From an uncultured Pelagibacteraceae bacterium (GTDB lineage: Bacteria > Pseudomonadota > Alphaproteobacteria > Pelagibacterales > Pelagibacteraceae), in assembly GCA_902613065.1 (NCBI GenBank), contig CACMFU010000002.1:1-64000 (forward strand): a DNA stretch of 64,000 nucleotides, in the 5' to 3' direction. Below the pieces are notes generated by a model. That model was not told where the DNA came from and did no database searches. It saw nothing but the letters and a program-made list of their open reading frames with translations. Below, piece by piece: positions 40,097 to 51,336 of this stretch; position 1 is the stretch's first letter; every line of letters starts with the position of its first letter. A program made the translations under genes and the position numbers.

Positions 40097-41104
40097 TTAA
40101 TAATTAGGTGAAATATTTTCAAAAAATATTTTTGCTGTTTCTTCCCATGAATATTTTTTTGCAAAATCAAGACAATCTTGGCGACTTACCTTCAAAGCTT
40201 TTAAAGCAGAAGCCTTCAAATCATCATCTAAAGTATCAATATTAGTACCCCCTAATATATCTTTAGGTCCCGGCACAGGGTAAGCTGCAACTGGTGTACC
40301 ACAATTTAATGATTCCAAAACAACAATACCAAATGTATCAGTTTTACTAGGAAAAACAAAAACGTCTGATGATGCAAAATGAGATGCTAATTCTCCATTA
40401 GTCTTTTCACCTAAAAAAATATCATTTGGATATTTTTTTTTCAAATTGTTTAGGTCTGGACCTTTTCCAATAATAACTTTAGTACCTTCAAGATCGAGAT
40501 CTAAAAATGCTTTAATATTTTTTTCAACTGCAATCCTACCAACATATATCCATATAGGTCTTTTATAAGGTAAGTCTCTCTTAATGGGGTTTTTAAACGC
40601 GCCATGATTACCTCCCCTGGTCCATGTAACCATTTTATTGTTATCAATACCTAAAGAAATTAACTCTTCACGCATGGATTCTGTTGTCACTAAAATTCTT
40701 TCAGCTTTATTATGAAAATTGCATAAAAATTTTTCTGACCATTTAGCTGGAATGATAGGCATATAAAGTTTCATGTATTTATCAAATCTTGTGTGAAAAC
40801 TTGTGGTAAATTTTAAGCCATTTTTAATGCAATGTCTTCGTGCCATAAACCCTAAGGGTCCTTCTGTTGCAATATGTATTGCATCAGGTTTAATTGAATT
40901 AATTAAATTACTTACACGGGGCCAAACATTTAAGGACAATCTAATTTCATTATATTTTGGCATTGGCACGGTAAGAAATTGTTGAGGAGTAATATATTCA
41001 ATAGTTTGACCTTGTGACTTAAGAATTTCACCAGTTTCGTGGAGAGTTCTTACAACACCATTAACTTGAGGGTAATAAGCATCGGTAACAATTAATATTT
41101 TCAT
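40097..41104 (-). CDS. glycosyltransferase family 4, probable diacylglycerol glycosyltransferase (Agt-like)
   Basis: 335 aa; DAYYPQVNGVVRTLHETG, PSKTDTFGIVVLESLNCGTPV; adjacent to PlcP-like gene. Confidence 0.82.
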   Translation of the reverse strand: MKILIVTDAYYPQVNGVVRTLHETGEILKSQGQTIEYITPQQFLTVPMPKYNEIRLSLNVWPRVSNLINSIKPDAIHIATEGPLGFMARRHCIKNGLKFTTSFHTRFDKYMKLYMPIIPAKWSEKFLCNFHNKAERILVTTESMREELISLGIDNNKMVTWTRGGNHGAFKNPIKRDLPYKRPIWIYVGRIAVEKNIKAFLDLDLEGTKVIIGKGPDLNNLKKKYPNDIFLGEKTNGELASHFASSDVFVFPSKTDTFGIVVLESLNCGTPVAAYPVPGPKDILGGTNIDTLDDDLKASALKALKVSRQDCLDFAKKYSWEETAKIFFENISPNY

Positions 41105-41107
41105 TCT

Positions 41108-41914
41108 TTAAGATGCTTTTTTGAATGAACCGATCCTGTTATTATCAATATTTTCTGAAATATATTCGTTTCTTTTTTTATCCCAATAAATTATCTCAAA
41201 AGTTCCATCATATTTTTCTGCCAAGGCTGTACATGACTCAACCCAATCGCCACAATTTAAATAATTAACACCATCAAGATTTAAATTTTCAGCATGATGT
41301 ATGTGTCCACAAATTATTCCATCAAATTTTTTCCTTTTTGCATATGAAGAAAGTGTGTTTTCATATTCACCTATAAATTTTACAGCATTTTTTACCTTAT
41401 ATTTTAAAAATTTTGCTAATGACCAATAGTCTTTACCTCTCAATTTTCTAAAAAAATTTATAATAACATTAATTTTAAGTAATAATTCATAGGCAATGGC
41501 TCCTAATTTAGAAAGCCATTTAGCATATTTCATTACTCCATCCCAAGCATCACCATGAACAACTAAATATTTTTTTCCTAACTGCGTTTCATGAATAACT
41601 CTATTTACTATTTTAATATCACCTAAATGCATTGGAATAAATTTTCTAAATATCTCATCATGATTTCCAATTATGTAAAATACTTTTGTCCCGTGCCTGG
41701 CTTTTCTCAATATTTTTTGTATGACATCATTATGCTCTTGAGGCCAATAGAAATTCTTTTGCATTGCCCAAACATCGATTATATCTCCAACTAAATAAAG
41801 GTTCTCGGATCTTGAATTCTTAAAAAATTCTAAAAGCTTGTTAGCTTGACAACCTTTGGTACCAAGATGCACATCAGATATAAATATACTCTTATATTTT
41901 AATAACGGAGGCAT
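41108..41914 (-). CDS. plcP: metallophosphoesterase, PlcP-type phospholipase C candidate
   Basis: 268 aa; ISDVHLGTKGCQA, VGDIIDVWAM, GNHDE, VHGDAWD, CGHIHHAE, NCGDWVESC. Confidence 0.8.
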   Translation of the reverse strand: MPPLLKYKSIFISDVHLGTKGCQANKLLEFFKNSRSENLYLVGDIIDVWAMQKNFYWPQEHNDVIQKILRKARHGTKVFYIIGNHDEIFRKFIPMHLGDIKIVNRVIHETQLGKKYLVVHGDAWDGVMKYAKWLSKLGAIAYELLLKINVIINFFRKLRGKDYWSLAKFLKYKVKNAVKFIGEYENTLSSYAKRKKFDGIICGHIHHAENLNLDGVNYLNCGDWVESCTALAEKYDGTFEIIYWDKKRNEYISENIDNNRIGSFKKAS

Positions 41915-41929
41915 TAAAAAAACCTATTT

Positions 41930-41946
41930 TGTAACACAACTGTAAC
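41930..41946 (+). promoter_or_regulatory. Pho-box-like direct repeat TGTAAC-acaac-TGTAAC
   Basis: Exact 11-bp repeat in plcP/DAG-kinase divergent intergenic region. Confidence 0.6.
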
Positions 41947-41965
41947 TCGAATCATTTAATTCTTA

Positions 41966-41982
41966 TGTCATTGAAATGTTAA
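41966..41982 (+). promoter_or_regulatory. Pho-box-like direct repeat TGTCAT-tgaaa-TGTTAA
   Basis: 11-bp phased half-sites 32 bp upstream of the 42014 ATG. Confidence 0.6.
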
Positions 41983-42013
41983 AGATTTATTAAAAATTAG
42001 TTACGAAAAAATT

Positions 42014-42898
42014 ATGCATTATTGTTTGATTTATAACCTTAATTCTTCAACAGGGAAAAAAATAAAATTTGTAAATAAGATTTATGAAAAATTAAAAATT
42101 AACAACTCTGTAGATTATTTCAAAACTAAATCTGAAAAAGAGGCGAAAGAAATATTTTTGGAATTTAAAAATAAAAATTATGATAGATTGATAGTTGCTG
42201 GTGGAGATGGATCAGTATCATTTGCAATCAATGAATTGATAAAAAATGACTTTGATTTTAATGATAAATTTGCAATTGGGTATATACCAGCTGGAACAGC
42301 CAATTTACTTCAAGCAGAGTTATCGATAAATAAAAAAGTAGATGATATTTGTAATATTTTAACATCAAATAACTATAAACAATCTAATCTTATAAAAATA
42401 AATAAAAATTATTTTTTTTTAATGGCTGGTATTGGTTGGGATGCTAAAATTGTTCACTCTATTGATACACGTATAAAAAAAATACTTGGTAAGATAATAT
42501 TTGGTTTAAAAGGGTTTCAGCATTTTTTATTTATGAAAAATAATAAACTTGATGTTTTCTTTGATGGTCAAAAACATCAAGCTGATTGGATATTAAGTTC
42601 TAATACCAAATATTATGCTGGTCATCATAAGATAAATAAGTCAAACATTTTTGATGATAGATTAATAACTTATGTCTTTAAAGATTTAAGTAGGCTAAAA
42701 CTAATGTATTATATTATTTTGATAATTATTTATGGAGATTTATCAAGAAACAAATCTGTTATAACTACCTATTCAAAAAGTATCCAAATTAATTGCAATA
42801 ATTTTGAAATTCCCGTTCAGGTTGATGGAGATAATTTTGGATGTCACAATAAGATTGATATTGAATTTTCAAAAAAAAAAGTAAATTTTTTACTATAA
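42014..42898 (+). CDS. diacylglycerol kinase family lipid kinase
   Basis: 294 aa; IVAGGDGSVSFAINEL, GYIPAGTANLLQAEL, QVDGDNFG. Confidence 0.85.
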   Translation: MHYCLIYNLNSSTGKKIKFVNKIYEKLKINNSVDYFKTKSEKEAKEIFLEFKNKNYDRLIVAGGDGSVSFAINELIKNDFDFNDKFAIGYIPAGTANLLQAELSINKKVDDICNILTSNNYKQSNLIKINKNYFFLMAGIGWDAKIVHSIDTRIKKILGKIIFGLKGFQHFLFMKNNKLDVFFDGQKHQADWILSSNTKYYAGHHKINKSNIFDDRLITYVFKDLSRLKLMYYIILIIIYGDLSRNKSVITTYSKSIQINCNNFEIPVQVDGDNFGCHNKIDIEFSKKKVNFLL

Positions 42899-42982
42899 TT
42901 TAAATAACAAAATTTTAGACAAATTATTTTACTTATAAATTTAAATTAAATATAATAATTTAAATTTTCATAGGAGGTGATG

Positions 42983-43192
42983 ATGGGTAAGAAGTTAAAG
43001 AAAAATGAAAGAAGAAAAAAAAAGTTTATCAAATCAATAGATAAACTTAAAAATAAAATTAATTTAAAGGAAAAAAAACTAGCTAAAATTAATATAAAAA
43101 TCGCAGGTATTGAAAAAAAAGTTGCCGAAAAAAAAGCAAAAAAATTAGCTAAAAAGAAAACCAGTGAGAGTCCTGCGTCTGTAAATAATTAA
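42983..43192 (+). CDS. Lys-rich small protein of unknown function
   Basis: About 69 aa from the ATG at 42983; strong Shine-Dalgarno AGGAGGTGAT; ~35% Lys, helical pattern. Confidence 0.8.
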   Translation: MGKKLKKNERRKKKFIKSIDKLKNKINLKEKKLAKINIKIAGIEKKVAEKKAKKLAKKKTSESPASVNN

Positions 43193-43358
43193 TATATAAA
43201 AATTGTCCCTCCCCTTTTTTATAACAAAAAGGGGAAGGTAGTTAATCAACAAAATCTTAAACAAAGAGGAAATGAAGATGTTTTATTATTTAAGATTTCT
43301 GTTAGTCATTTTTAGTAAACTTTAATGACAAAAATATTTATAGATTGTTACAATTTAA

Positions 43359-44198
43359 TTAAAATAATTTAATCCCAATCACACCTATTAAAATAAATAA
43401 AATTGATATGATTTTTTTTAAATTGATACTTTCTTTTAATAAAAAATATCCAATAAATATTGATAATAAAATACTTGTTTCTCTTAAGGATGTAACAACA
43501 GGTATTGGAGCTTTTGTAAATGCCCATACAGCCAAGGCATAACTAGCATATGATAATGTTACACCATAAAAAAATATCATCTTACCGTCTCTATAAACCT
43601 TTTTAATAATATCCTTTTGACCTCTTAAACTAAGAATAAATGGGAAAATCATAGCATTTAATATGAAAGACCAACTGACAAAAGATATTGCAGAATTACT
43701 TATTCTTGCTCCATATCCATCTACAAGTGAGTATGATCCAATAAACAAACCTGTAATTATCGAAAATTTAATAACATTTAAGCTACTGTTTTTATAATCG
43801 GAAATACCAAGAAAAAAAATACCAAAACATATTAAGAAAATAGAGATCAGTATTAATTTATTTAACACTACTCCTAACAATAAAATTGAAATTACAGTTA
43901 CAAATAAAGGTCCCGTCCCTCTTGCTATGGGATAGACTTTTGTCAAATCTCCAATTTCATATGATTTAAGCAAGAACCATTGATAGCCGATGTGAACAAC
44001 AATACTTGCGAAGATATAAGGTATACTTTCTATTGAGGGTGCGGGTAACAAGATGATTGCAACAATTGAAAAAGGTATATGACCTAAAATTATACCTGCT
44101 AGAGCAACTGCTTTATCCGAGTGTTTTTTGACCATGCCATTCCAAGTGGCATGAAGTAGTGCTGCCAATAAAACGACAGAAAATACTAATGTATCCAT
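43359..44198 (-). CDS. EamA/DMT-family transporter
   Basis: 279 aa, about ten TM segments; IARGTGPLFVTVISILLLGV, SLRETSILLSIFIGY. Confidence 0.88.
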   Translation of the reverse strand: MDTLVFSVVLLAALLHATWNGMVKKHSDKAVALAGIILGHIPFSIVAIILLPAPSIESIPYIFASIVVHIGYQWFLLKSYEIGDLTKVYPIARGTGPLFVTVISILLLGVVLNKLILISIFLICFGIFFLGISDYKNSSLNVIKFSIITGLFIGSYSLVDGYGARISNSAISFVSWSFILNAMIFPFILSLRGQKDIIKKVYRDGKMIFFYGVTLSYASYALAVWAFTKAPIPVVTSLRETSILLSIFIGYFLLKESINLKKIISILFILIGVIGIKLF

Positions 44199-44206
44199 AA
44201 AGAGTA

Positions 44207-45412
44207 TTAATTCACTCTACCGTAAATATCTTGATATCTAACTATATCTGTCTCTTTTAAAATAGGTCCAGTTTGTATTTCGAAAATTTTTACTTTTTTT
44301 TTAAATTTATTTTCTATTCTATGAATTGCTTCTCTTGGGATAAATATTTTTTCTCCTGGTTTTTTAAAGAAATTTTTCTTGTTTAATGTAATTAGAGGTT
44401 TTCCATCAGTAATGGTCCAATATTCAGATCGATGAAAATGCTTTTGTAAGCTTAATTTAGACTTAGAATTGACCACTAATTCTTTTACCAAAAAGTTTTT
44501 ACCCTCGTATAGGTTTGTATATCTTCCCCATGGTCTATGAAAAACATTTTTTTTCTTAAAATATTTATTTTTATTTTTTTTATATATTTTTGATATTTCA
44601 AACCAATTTCCAAGGTCTGACCATTGAATACTAAGCTTTATTGCATTTATATTCTTTGATTTTTCAAGAATTGCATAATCAAAAGAAATTTCCTTACATT
44701 TATCAAAGAATTTTTTACTCAAAAAATATGTATTATTTCTAATCTTCGATTTTTCTAAAGATTTTAGACATGCTTTATAAATATTAGGCTGATATTTTTT
44801 AAAGTTATTAATTATTGATGATTTTTTTAAGTAAAACATACCAGAGTTCCAATAACCTCCAGATTTAATTATCTTTTTGGCTTTTTGCTCTGTTGGTTTT
44901 TCAATAAATTTAGTAACTTTATTTAACTTATTTTTGCTTTTTGTTTTAAGATATCCGTACTCATTGGATGGTCTAGTTGGTTTAATCCCAAATATAAATA
45001 TATTTTCATCACTTAAATTTTTAACATTAGTTTTTAAAGATCTTGTTAAAATACTTGGATTTTCAATTAAATGATCTGAAGTAAAAAACATTATTGGCTG
45101 ATCATATGGAATTTCTTTAATTAAAGCACTTACTAAAATTGCTGGTGCTGTGTTTTTTTTTGCTGGTTCTAATATTATTTTATATTTTTTTATTTTAGAT
45201 TTTTTCAATGTTTTCTTAACATCTTTTAAATACTTCAGATTTGTGCTGATAATTGGAAAATCGTAAGAGTTATTATTTATTCTTTCAAAAGCTTTTTGTA
45301 ATAAAGTCCAACCACCAAAATCAATAAATTGTTTTGCTTGAGTATTTTTTAAATTGGGCCAAAGTCGTGTTCCTGCACCACCACAAAGTATTACAGGTCT
45401 AATTTTCATCAA
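44207..45412 (-). CDS. manC: mannose-1-phosphate guanylyltransferase / mannose-6-phosphate isomerase-like
   Basis: 401 aa; [21 protein letters not shown]-terminal cupin [11 protein letters not shown]. Confidence 0.88.
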   Translation of the reverse strand: MMKIRPVILCGGAGTRLWPNLKNTQAKQFIDFGGWTLLQKAFERINNNSYDFPIISTNLKYLKDVKKTLKKSKIKKYKIILEPAKKNTAPAILVSALIKEIPYDQPIMFFTSDHLIENPSILTRSLKTNVKNLSDENIFIFGIKPTRPSNEYGYLKTKSKNKLNKVTKFIEKPTEQKAKKIIKSGGYWNSGMFYLKKSSIINNFKKYQPNIYKACLKSLEKSKIRNNTYFLSKKFFDKCKEISFDYAILEKSKNINAIKLSIQWSDLGNWFEISKIYKKNKNKYFKKKNVFHRPWGRYTNLYEGKNFLVKELVVNSKSKLSLQKHFHRSEYWTITDGKPLITLNKKNFFKKPGEKIFIPREAIHRIENKFKKKVKIFEIQTGPILKETDIVRYQDIYGRVN

Positions 45413-47127
45413 ATATCTGCGTAAGTTTTAACCTCGTTTTTACCACCTGGATGAGTAGGTGCACCTAAATAAGCTGGACCTACTGTTTGAGCATATTTCC
45501 AAAGAGTTCCGTTTCCAAAGTTCATTTTTCTTTGTTTCCATTTCTTTTTTCTCAAACTAAGCTCTTTTTTACTTAATCTAACGTTAATAGTCCCCTTCTT
45601 TGCATCTATATCAATAATGTCTCCATTCTTTAAAAGGGCTATTGGACCGCCTATAGAGGCCTCAGGACCCACATGACCTATACAGAAGCCTCTGGTAGCC
45701 CCAGAGAACCTACCGTCTGTGATAAGGGCTACTTTCTCTCCTTTTCCTTGTCCATAAATTGCAGCTGTTGTCTGCAACATTTCTCTCATTCCTGGACCAC
45801 CCTTTGGACCTTCGTATCTAATTATAATTATATCACCATCTTTGTATTTTCTTTCTTTTACAGCTTTGTAAGCTTTTTCCTCAGAGTCAAAACATCTTGC
45901 TCTTCCTGTAAATTGTAATTTTTTCAAACCTGCAATTTTAACAATTCCACCTTCTGGAGCTAAATTACCTCTTAATCCAACAACACCACCAGTTGGCGTG
46001 ATTGGATTTTTATAACTTCTCATAACTTTTTGTTTTGGATTAAATTTCACATTTTTTAAATTTTCTTTCATTGTCTTTCCTGTAACGGTCATACAATCTC
46101 CATGAATATATCCACCATCGTAAAGTGTTTTTAAAAGCATTGGAACACCACCTGCTTCCCACATATCTTTTGCAACATATTTTCCACCAGGTTTTAAATC
46201 GGCAAGATAAGGAGTTCTTTTAAAAATTTTTGCAACATCCATTAAATCAAATTTAATTCCAATTTCATTTGCAATAGCTGGTAAGTGCAAACCTGCATTA
46301 GTAGATCCGCCTGTTGCAGCAACAACTGTAGCAGCATTTTCTAATGCTTTTCTTGTAACAATATCTCTTGGTCTGATATTTTTTTCTAAAAGTTTCATTA
46401 CAGCTTTGCCGCTATTAATGGCATACTTATGTCTTTCTTTATAAGGAGCAGGAGTTCCTGCTGAATATGGTAGGGCTAATCCAATTGCTTCTGAAACACA
46501 TGCCATCGTGTTTGCAGTAAATTGACCTCCGCAAGCACCTGCACTTGGGCAAGCTTTTAATTCTAATTTTCTAAGAGCATGAGCTGTCATTTTTTTTGAT
46601 GTATATTTTCCAACACCTTCAAAAACATCAACAACAGTTACATCTTTACCTTCAAATCTACCTGGAAGTATTGATCCACCATAAATAAATACACTAGGAA
46701 TATTTAATCTCACCATAGACATCATAAGACCTGGTAAAGATTTATCGCATCCTGCTAAACCAACTAAAGCATCATAACAATGGCCTCTTACAGTTAATTC
46801 AGTAGAGTCTGCAATTACATCTCTTGAAATCAATGAAGATTTCATACCTTCATGACCCATAGCAATACCATCAGTAACAGTTATTGTACAAAATTCTCTA
46901 GGTGTTCCTCCTGATGAATTTACACCTTGTTTTACAAATTGAGCTTGTTTCATTAAATTAATGTTACATGGTGCAGCCTCATTCCATGTTGATACAACAC
47001 CAACAAAAGGTTTTGCTACATCTTTTTCGGTTAAATCCATTGCATAATAAAAGGATCTTTGTGGTGCTCTATCAGCACCTACAGTTGTATATCTGCTTGG
47101 TAGTTTTTTTTTATTAAATTTCCGCAT
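45409..47127 (-). CDS. ilvD: dihydroxy-acid dehydratase
   Basis: 572 aa; [47 protein letters not shown]. Confidence 0.97.
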   Translation of the reverse strand: MRKFNKKKLPSRYTTVGADRAPQRSFYYAMDLTEKDVAKPFVGVVSTWNEAAPCNINLMKQAQFVKQGVNSSGGTPREFCTITVTDGIAMGHEGMKSSLISRDVIADSTELTVRGHCYDALVGLAGCDKSLPGLMMSMVRLNIPSVFIYGGSILPGRFEGKDVTVVDVFEGVGKYTSKKMTAHALRKLELKACPSAGACGGQFTANTMACVSEAIGLALPYSAGTPAPYKERHKYAINSGKAVMKLLEKNIRPRDIVTRKALENAATVVAATGGSTNAGLHLPAIANEIGIKFDLMDVAKIFKRTPYLADLKPGGKYVAKDMWEAGGVPMLLKTLYDGGYIHGDCMTVTGKTMKENLKNVKFNPKQKVMRSYKNPITPTGGVVGLRGNLAPEGGIVKIAGLKKLQFTGRARCFDSEEKAYKAVKERKYKDGDIIIIRYEGPKGGPGMREMLQTTAAIYGQGKGEKVALITDGRFSGATRGFCIGHVGPEASIGGPIALLKNGDIIDIDAKKGTINVRLSKKELSLRKKKWKQRKMNFGNGTLWKYAQTVGPAYLGAPTHPGGKNEVKTYADI

Positions 47128-49754
47128 TATAGACTTTCTAAAGTATAATTTAATTTATTAACATCTTTTTTTAAATTAATAAAGTTAGACTTTTCTTGCT
47201 CAACAATATAATTTGGAGCTCTTTCAATAAAACTTTTATTATTTAGCCTTGTATTAATTTTTTCCATCTCTTTCTCAATTTTATTCTTTTTATTTAATAA
47301 TGTTTCTTTAATTTTTGACAAATCTACATCTTCATCAAAGTAAATTTTAAATATTTCACCTTTAATGACCAAGTTTGCTGAAGGTTTTTTAATATCTTCA
47401 GTTACAAATTCATTAATTCTGCCAATTTTTTTTAATGTATTAGAGTTATTTTCAATAAATTTCTTAATTTCAGGATTTATTTTATTCACTAGTATTTTAA
47501 CAAATGATCCAGGGCTTATTTCTATTTCATTTTTAAAAGACCTTATAGATGAAACAAATTCAATTATTTCATTTACTTCATCAGAGTCTTTATCTTTATT
47601 AGAAATGGCTTCAGACCAGTTTTTTAACATTAGAAAGTCTTTTCCATCTTTATCCAATTTATTTTTCAACCATATTTCCTCGGTTAGAAAAGGTATGAAT
47701 GGGTGTAAAATAACTAGAATTTGAGTAAATATGAAGCTAGCTACATTTCTTGTTTCTTCGATATTTTCATTATTTTCTGAATAAAAAACAGTTTTAGATA
47801 ATTCTAAGTACCAATCGCAGAACGAATGCCATACAAATTGATATGCAATTCTTGCAGCCTCATCAAATCGATAACTATCTATTGATTTTTTGATCTTTGC
47901 ATTAGTGTTAGTGAATTCAACAAAAATCCATTTATTAATATTTAGTTTTAAATCATTAGGCGTTTCTATATTTTCAAATTTACAATCATTTTGAATTAGA
48001 AAATTGTTAGCGTTCCATATTTTATTTAAAAAATTTCTATAACCTTTAACTCTATCCTCTGATAATTTTACATCTCGTCCAGGGGATGCCATTGACAAAA
48101 GTGTAAATCTTAAAGCATCAGCACTATATTTTTCTATTAATTCTAATGGATCAATAACATTACCTTTAGACTTAGACATTTTTTGACCTTTTTCATCTCT
48201 AACTAATGCATGAACATAAATATTTTTAAAAGGTTCTTTGTTTTGAAATTCCATTCCAAACATAATCATTCTTGCAACCCAAAAGAAAATAATATCAAAT
48301 CCTGTTACCAATACTGAAGTTGGATAAAATTTATCTAAATATTCATTTTTTTCTGGCCATCCTAGAGTTGCAAAAGGCCATAGGCCTGATGAAAACCATG
48401 TATCAAGAACGTCTGGATCTCTAATTAATTCAACATCTTTTTTATAGTGTTCTTTAGCTAATTTATTTGCACCTTCTTCTGTTTCATCTACAAATATTTC
48501 ACCATCAGGTCCATACCATGCAGGTATTTGATGTCCCCACCAAAGCTGCCTAGAAATACACCAAGGCTCTATATTATCCATCCATTGAAAATATGTTTTT
48601 GTCCAATTAACAGGAAAAAAATTAGTTGTTTTATTATTTACTATTTCTTTTGCTTTTATTGAAAGTTTCTTAGCATCTGCAAACCATTGCTCCGTTAAAT
48701 AGGGTTCAATTATAGAATTAGATCTATCGCCATAAGGAACTTTATTTTTAATTTTCTCATCTTTAACAAATAAGTTTTTATCAGTTAGTTCATTTAAAAT
48801 TCTTTTTCTAGCTTCAAATCTATCAAGTCCAACATAATTATCAGGAGCATTTTCATTAATTTTACCATCTGGTGTAAAAACATTTATGATTTCTAAATTG
48901 TTTCTCTCCCCTACTTCATAATCATTGAAATCATGTGCTGGAGTAATTTTAACAGCTCCAGTACCTTGTTCAGGATCTGCATAATCATCTTCTATAATTT
49001 TTATTTTTCTATCAACTATTGGAACTATTACATTTTTATTTACTAATGATTTATATCTTTCATCTGATGGATTAACTGCAACAGCTGTATCTCCTAACAT
49101 GGTTTCTGGTCTAGTAGTTGCAATAGTTATAAATTTATCTGTTCCTTCGATTGGATATTTGATGTGATATAGTTTTGAATTAACTTCTCTTTGATCTACT
49201 TCTAAATCTGATATAGCTGTTTTTAAAACAGTGTCCCAATTTACTAATTTTTTTGATTTATAAATTAATCCATTTTTGTACATTTCAACAAAAACTTTTA
49301 ATACAGATTTTGATAGATTTTCGTCCATGGTGAAGGCATTTCTAGACCAATCACACGAACAGCCTAATTTTTTTAATTGATTAATAATAATATCACCATA
49401 CTGACCTTTCCATTCCCAAACTTTTTCTATGAATTTTTCTCTACCTAAATCATTTTTATCGATACCTTCAGATTTAAGCTTTTTCTCTACTAATGCTTGT
49501 GTAGCAATACCCGCATGGTCGGTTCCAGGTTGCCATAAAGTTTCAAAATTATTCATTCGATGGTAACGAGTTAATAAGTCTTGAATAGAATTATTTAATG
49601 CATGACCCATATGAAGACTACCAGTTACATTTGGTGGCGGGATAACTATAGAAAATTGTTTTTTGTTAGATTTTGGTTTAAATAATTTTTTTTCTTCCCA
49701 ATAAGAATAAATCTTATTTTCAACATTTTCGTGAATATATTTGTCTGAACTCAT
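47127..49754 (-). CDS. valS: valyl-tRNA synthetase
   Basis: 875 aa; [44 protein letters not shown]. Confidence 0.98.
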   Translation of the reverse strand: MSSDKYIHENVENKIYSYWEEKKLFKPKSNKKQFSIVIPPPNVTGSLHMGHALNNSIQDLLTRYHRMNNFETLWQPGTDHAGIATQALVEKKLKSEGIDKNDLGREKFIEKVWEWKGQYGDIIINQLKKLGCSCDWSRNAFTMDENLSKSVLKVFVEMYKNGLIYKSKKLVNWDTVLKTAISDLEVDQREVNSKLYHIKYPIEGTDKFITIATTRPETMLGDTAVAVNPSDERYKSLVNKNVIVPIVDRKIKIIEDDYADPEQGTGAVKITPAHDFNDYEVGERNNLEIINVFTPDGKINENAPDNYVGLDRFEARKRILNELTDKNLFVKDEKIKNKVPYGDRSNSIIEPYLTEQWFADAKKLSIKAKEIVNNKTTNFFPVNWTKTYFQWMDNIEPWCISRQLWWGHQIPAWYGPDGEIFVDETEEGANKLAKEHYKKDVELIRDPDVLDTWFSSGLWPFATLGWPEKNEYLDKFYPTSVLVTGFDIIFFWVARMIMFGMEFQNKEPFKNIYVHALVRDEKGQKMSKSKGNVIDPLELIEKYSADALRFTLLSMASPGRDVKLSEDRVKGYRNFLNKIWNANNFLIQNDCKFENIETPNDLKLNINKWIFVEFTNTNAKIKKSIDSYRFDEAARIAYQFVWHSFCDWYLELSKTVFYSENNENIEETRNVASFIFTQILVILHPFIPFLTEEIWLKNKLDKDGKDFLMLKNWSEAISNKDKDSDEVNEIIEFVSSIRSFKNEIEISPGSFVKILVNKINPEIKKFIENNSNTLKKIGRINEFVTEDIKKPSANLVIKGEIFKIYFDEDVDLSKIKETLLNKKNKIEKEMEKINTRLNNKSFIERAPNYIVEQEKSNFINLKKDVNKLNYTLESL

Positions 49755-49869
49755 GGATAATTATTTTATAAATTAATCATATCAATAAACAACAATGAAA
49801 TTATCCGTTAAATTTATAGACTAAATTATAAAATTAATTATATATGTCCTCATTGAATATTTAATTCAT

Positions 49870-49943
49870 GGCAACGTGGCGGAATGGTTACGCAGAGGAT
49901 TGCAAATCCTTGTATCCCGGTTCGATTCCGGGCGTTGCCTCCA
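49870..49943 (+). tRNA. tRNA-Cys(GCA)
   Basis: GGCAACG...TTGCAAA loop...CGTTGCC-T-CCA; canonical stems. Confidence 0.96.
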
Positions 49944-49996
49944 CAATTTATTTTTGTTGAGATAATATAAAAAAAAAGTAAGTTGTGATTTTACAT

Positions 49997-50072
49997 TCCT
50001 CGGTAGCTCAGTTGGTAGAGCAGTTGACTGTTAATCAATTGGTCGCAGGTTCGAGTCCTGCCCGAGGAGCCA
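49997..50072 (+). tRNA. tRNA-Asn(GTT)
   Basis: TCCTCGGTAGCTCAGTTGGTAGAGCAGTTGACTGTTAATCAATTGGTCGCAGGTTCGAGTCCTGCCCGAGGAGCCA. Confidence 0.97.
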
Positions 50073-50084
50073 ATTAAAATTAAT

Positions 50085-50459
50085 TTATCCTGTTTTAGAA
50101 ATATTTACCTGGTTGATTTGTATGTTTTTAGCAAACTTAATTTTTTGATCTTGAGTAAGTTCAGAATAAACTTTCACTAAAAAATTATAGTTTACGTTCA
50201 TGTGACCTTCTTTAGATTTTTCTAAATTTATTAAGTATTCTGAAAAATCCTCAAAAAAATAGTTTATTGGCACTTTAAGATAATTAGATAGTTGTAGTAA
50301 TCTAATAGAACTTACACCATTTGTTCCTTTTTCATATTTTTGAATTTGTTGAAATGTTACATTTATTGCTTTTGCGACTTTAGTTTGAGTTAAACCTAAA
50401 GCCAAACGTCTAAGTTTTAATTTATTACCTAGATGTTTATTGAAATTTTCTTCCATCAA
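50085..50459 (-). CDS. XRE-family helix-turn-helix regulator
   Basis: 124 aa; LGNKLKLRRLALGLTQTKVAKAINVTFQQIQKYEKGTNGVSSIRLLQLSNYL. Confidence 0.92.
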   Translation of the reverse strand: MMEENFNKHLGNKLKLRRLALGLTQTKVAKAINVTFQQIQKYEKGTNGVSSIRLLQLSNYLKVPINYFFEDFSEYLINLEKSKEGHMNVNYNFLVKVYSELTQDQKIKFAKNIQINQVNISKTG

Positions 50460-50601
50460 AGACCCCTCTTTAATTAAAAATAATAAGTTGAGTTAATAGA
50501 AATCAAAAAGTTATTTCAAGTAAAATAATTTTAAAAAGAATAATAATTTTTAGGATTTTATAAACCTGTCAAGCGACTTTTTAGCAATTTAGTTATAATT
50601 T

Positions 50602-51336
50602 TTATAATATTTGGCTCAAAAAAAGCTTTGTTCTATCGCTTTTTGGGTTAGCAAAAAACTCTTTTGTTTCTGCTTGTTCTACAATCATGCCTTCATCCAT
50701 AAAAATAACTTCATCTGCAACTTCTTTTGCAAACCCCATTTCGTGTGTTACAACAATCATAGTCATACCAGCCTTAGCTAAATTAACCATTGCATCTAAA
50801 ACTTCTTTAATCATTTCAGGATCTAGTGCTGATGTTGGTTCATCAAAAAGCATTATTTTTGGCTCCATACATAATGCTCTAGCTATTGCACATCTTTGTT
50901 GTTGACCACCAGAAAGTTGGCCTGGGTATTTATATGCTTGATCAGCAATCTGAACTTTTTCTAAATGCTTTAAAGCTAATGCTTCAGCATCTTTTTTAGG
51001 CATTTTTTTTACCCAAATAGGAGCAAGAGTACAATTATCTAATATTGATAAATGAGGAAATAAATTAAATTGTTGAAATACCATTCCAACCTCAGCTCTA
51101 ATTTGCTCTATATTTTTTGTTTCTTCAGTTAATTCAGTTCCATCAACTATTATTGATCCTTCTTGATGTTCCTCTAGTCTATTAATACATCTAATTAATG
51201 TTGATTTACCTGAACCTGAGGGACCACAAACAACAATTTTTTTATTCTTTTCAACATCTAAATTAATGTTTTTTAAGACTTGGAAATCTCCAAACCATTT
51301 ATTCATTTCTTTAATTTGAATTATTTTATCCGACAT
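50602..51336 (-). CDS. aapP: general L-amino acid ABC transporter ATP-binding protein
   Basis: 244 aa; [33 protein letters not shown]; aap operon context. Confidence 0.9.
   Translation of the reverse strand: MSDKIIQIKEMNKWFGDFQVLKNINLDVEKNKKIVVCGPSGSGKSTLIRCINRLEEHQEGSIIVDGTELTEETKNIEQIRAEVGMVFQQFNLFPHLSILDNCTLAPIWVKKMPKKDAEALALKHLEKVQIADQAYKYPGQLSGGQQQRCAIARALCMEPKIMLFDEPTSALDPEMIKEVLDAMVNLAKAGMTMIVVTHEMGFAKEVADEVIFMDEGMIVEQAETKEFFANPKSDRTKLFLSQIL

Noticed and set aside
47365-47724. 119-aa plus-strand ORF inside valS
   Set aside because: Antisense shadow of valS C-terminal region.
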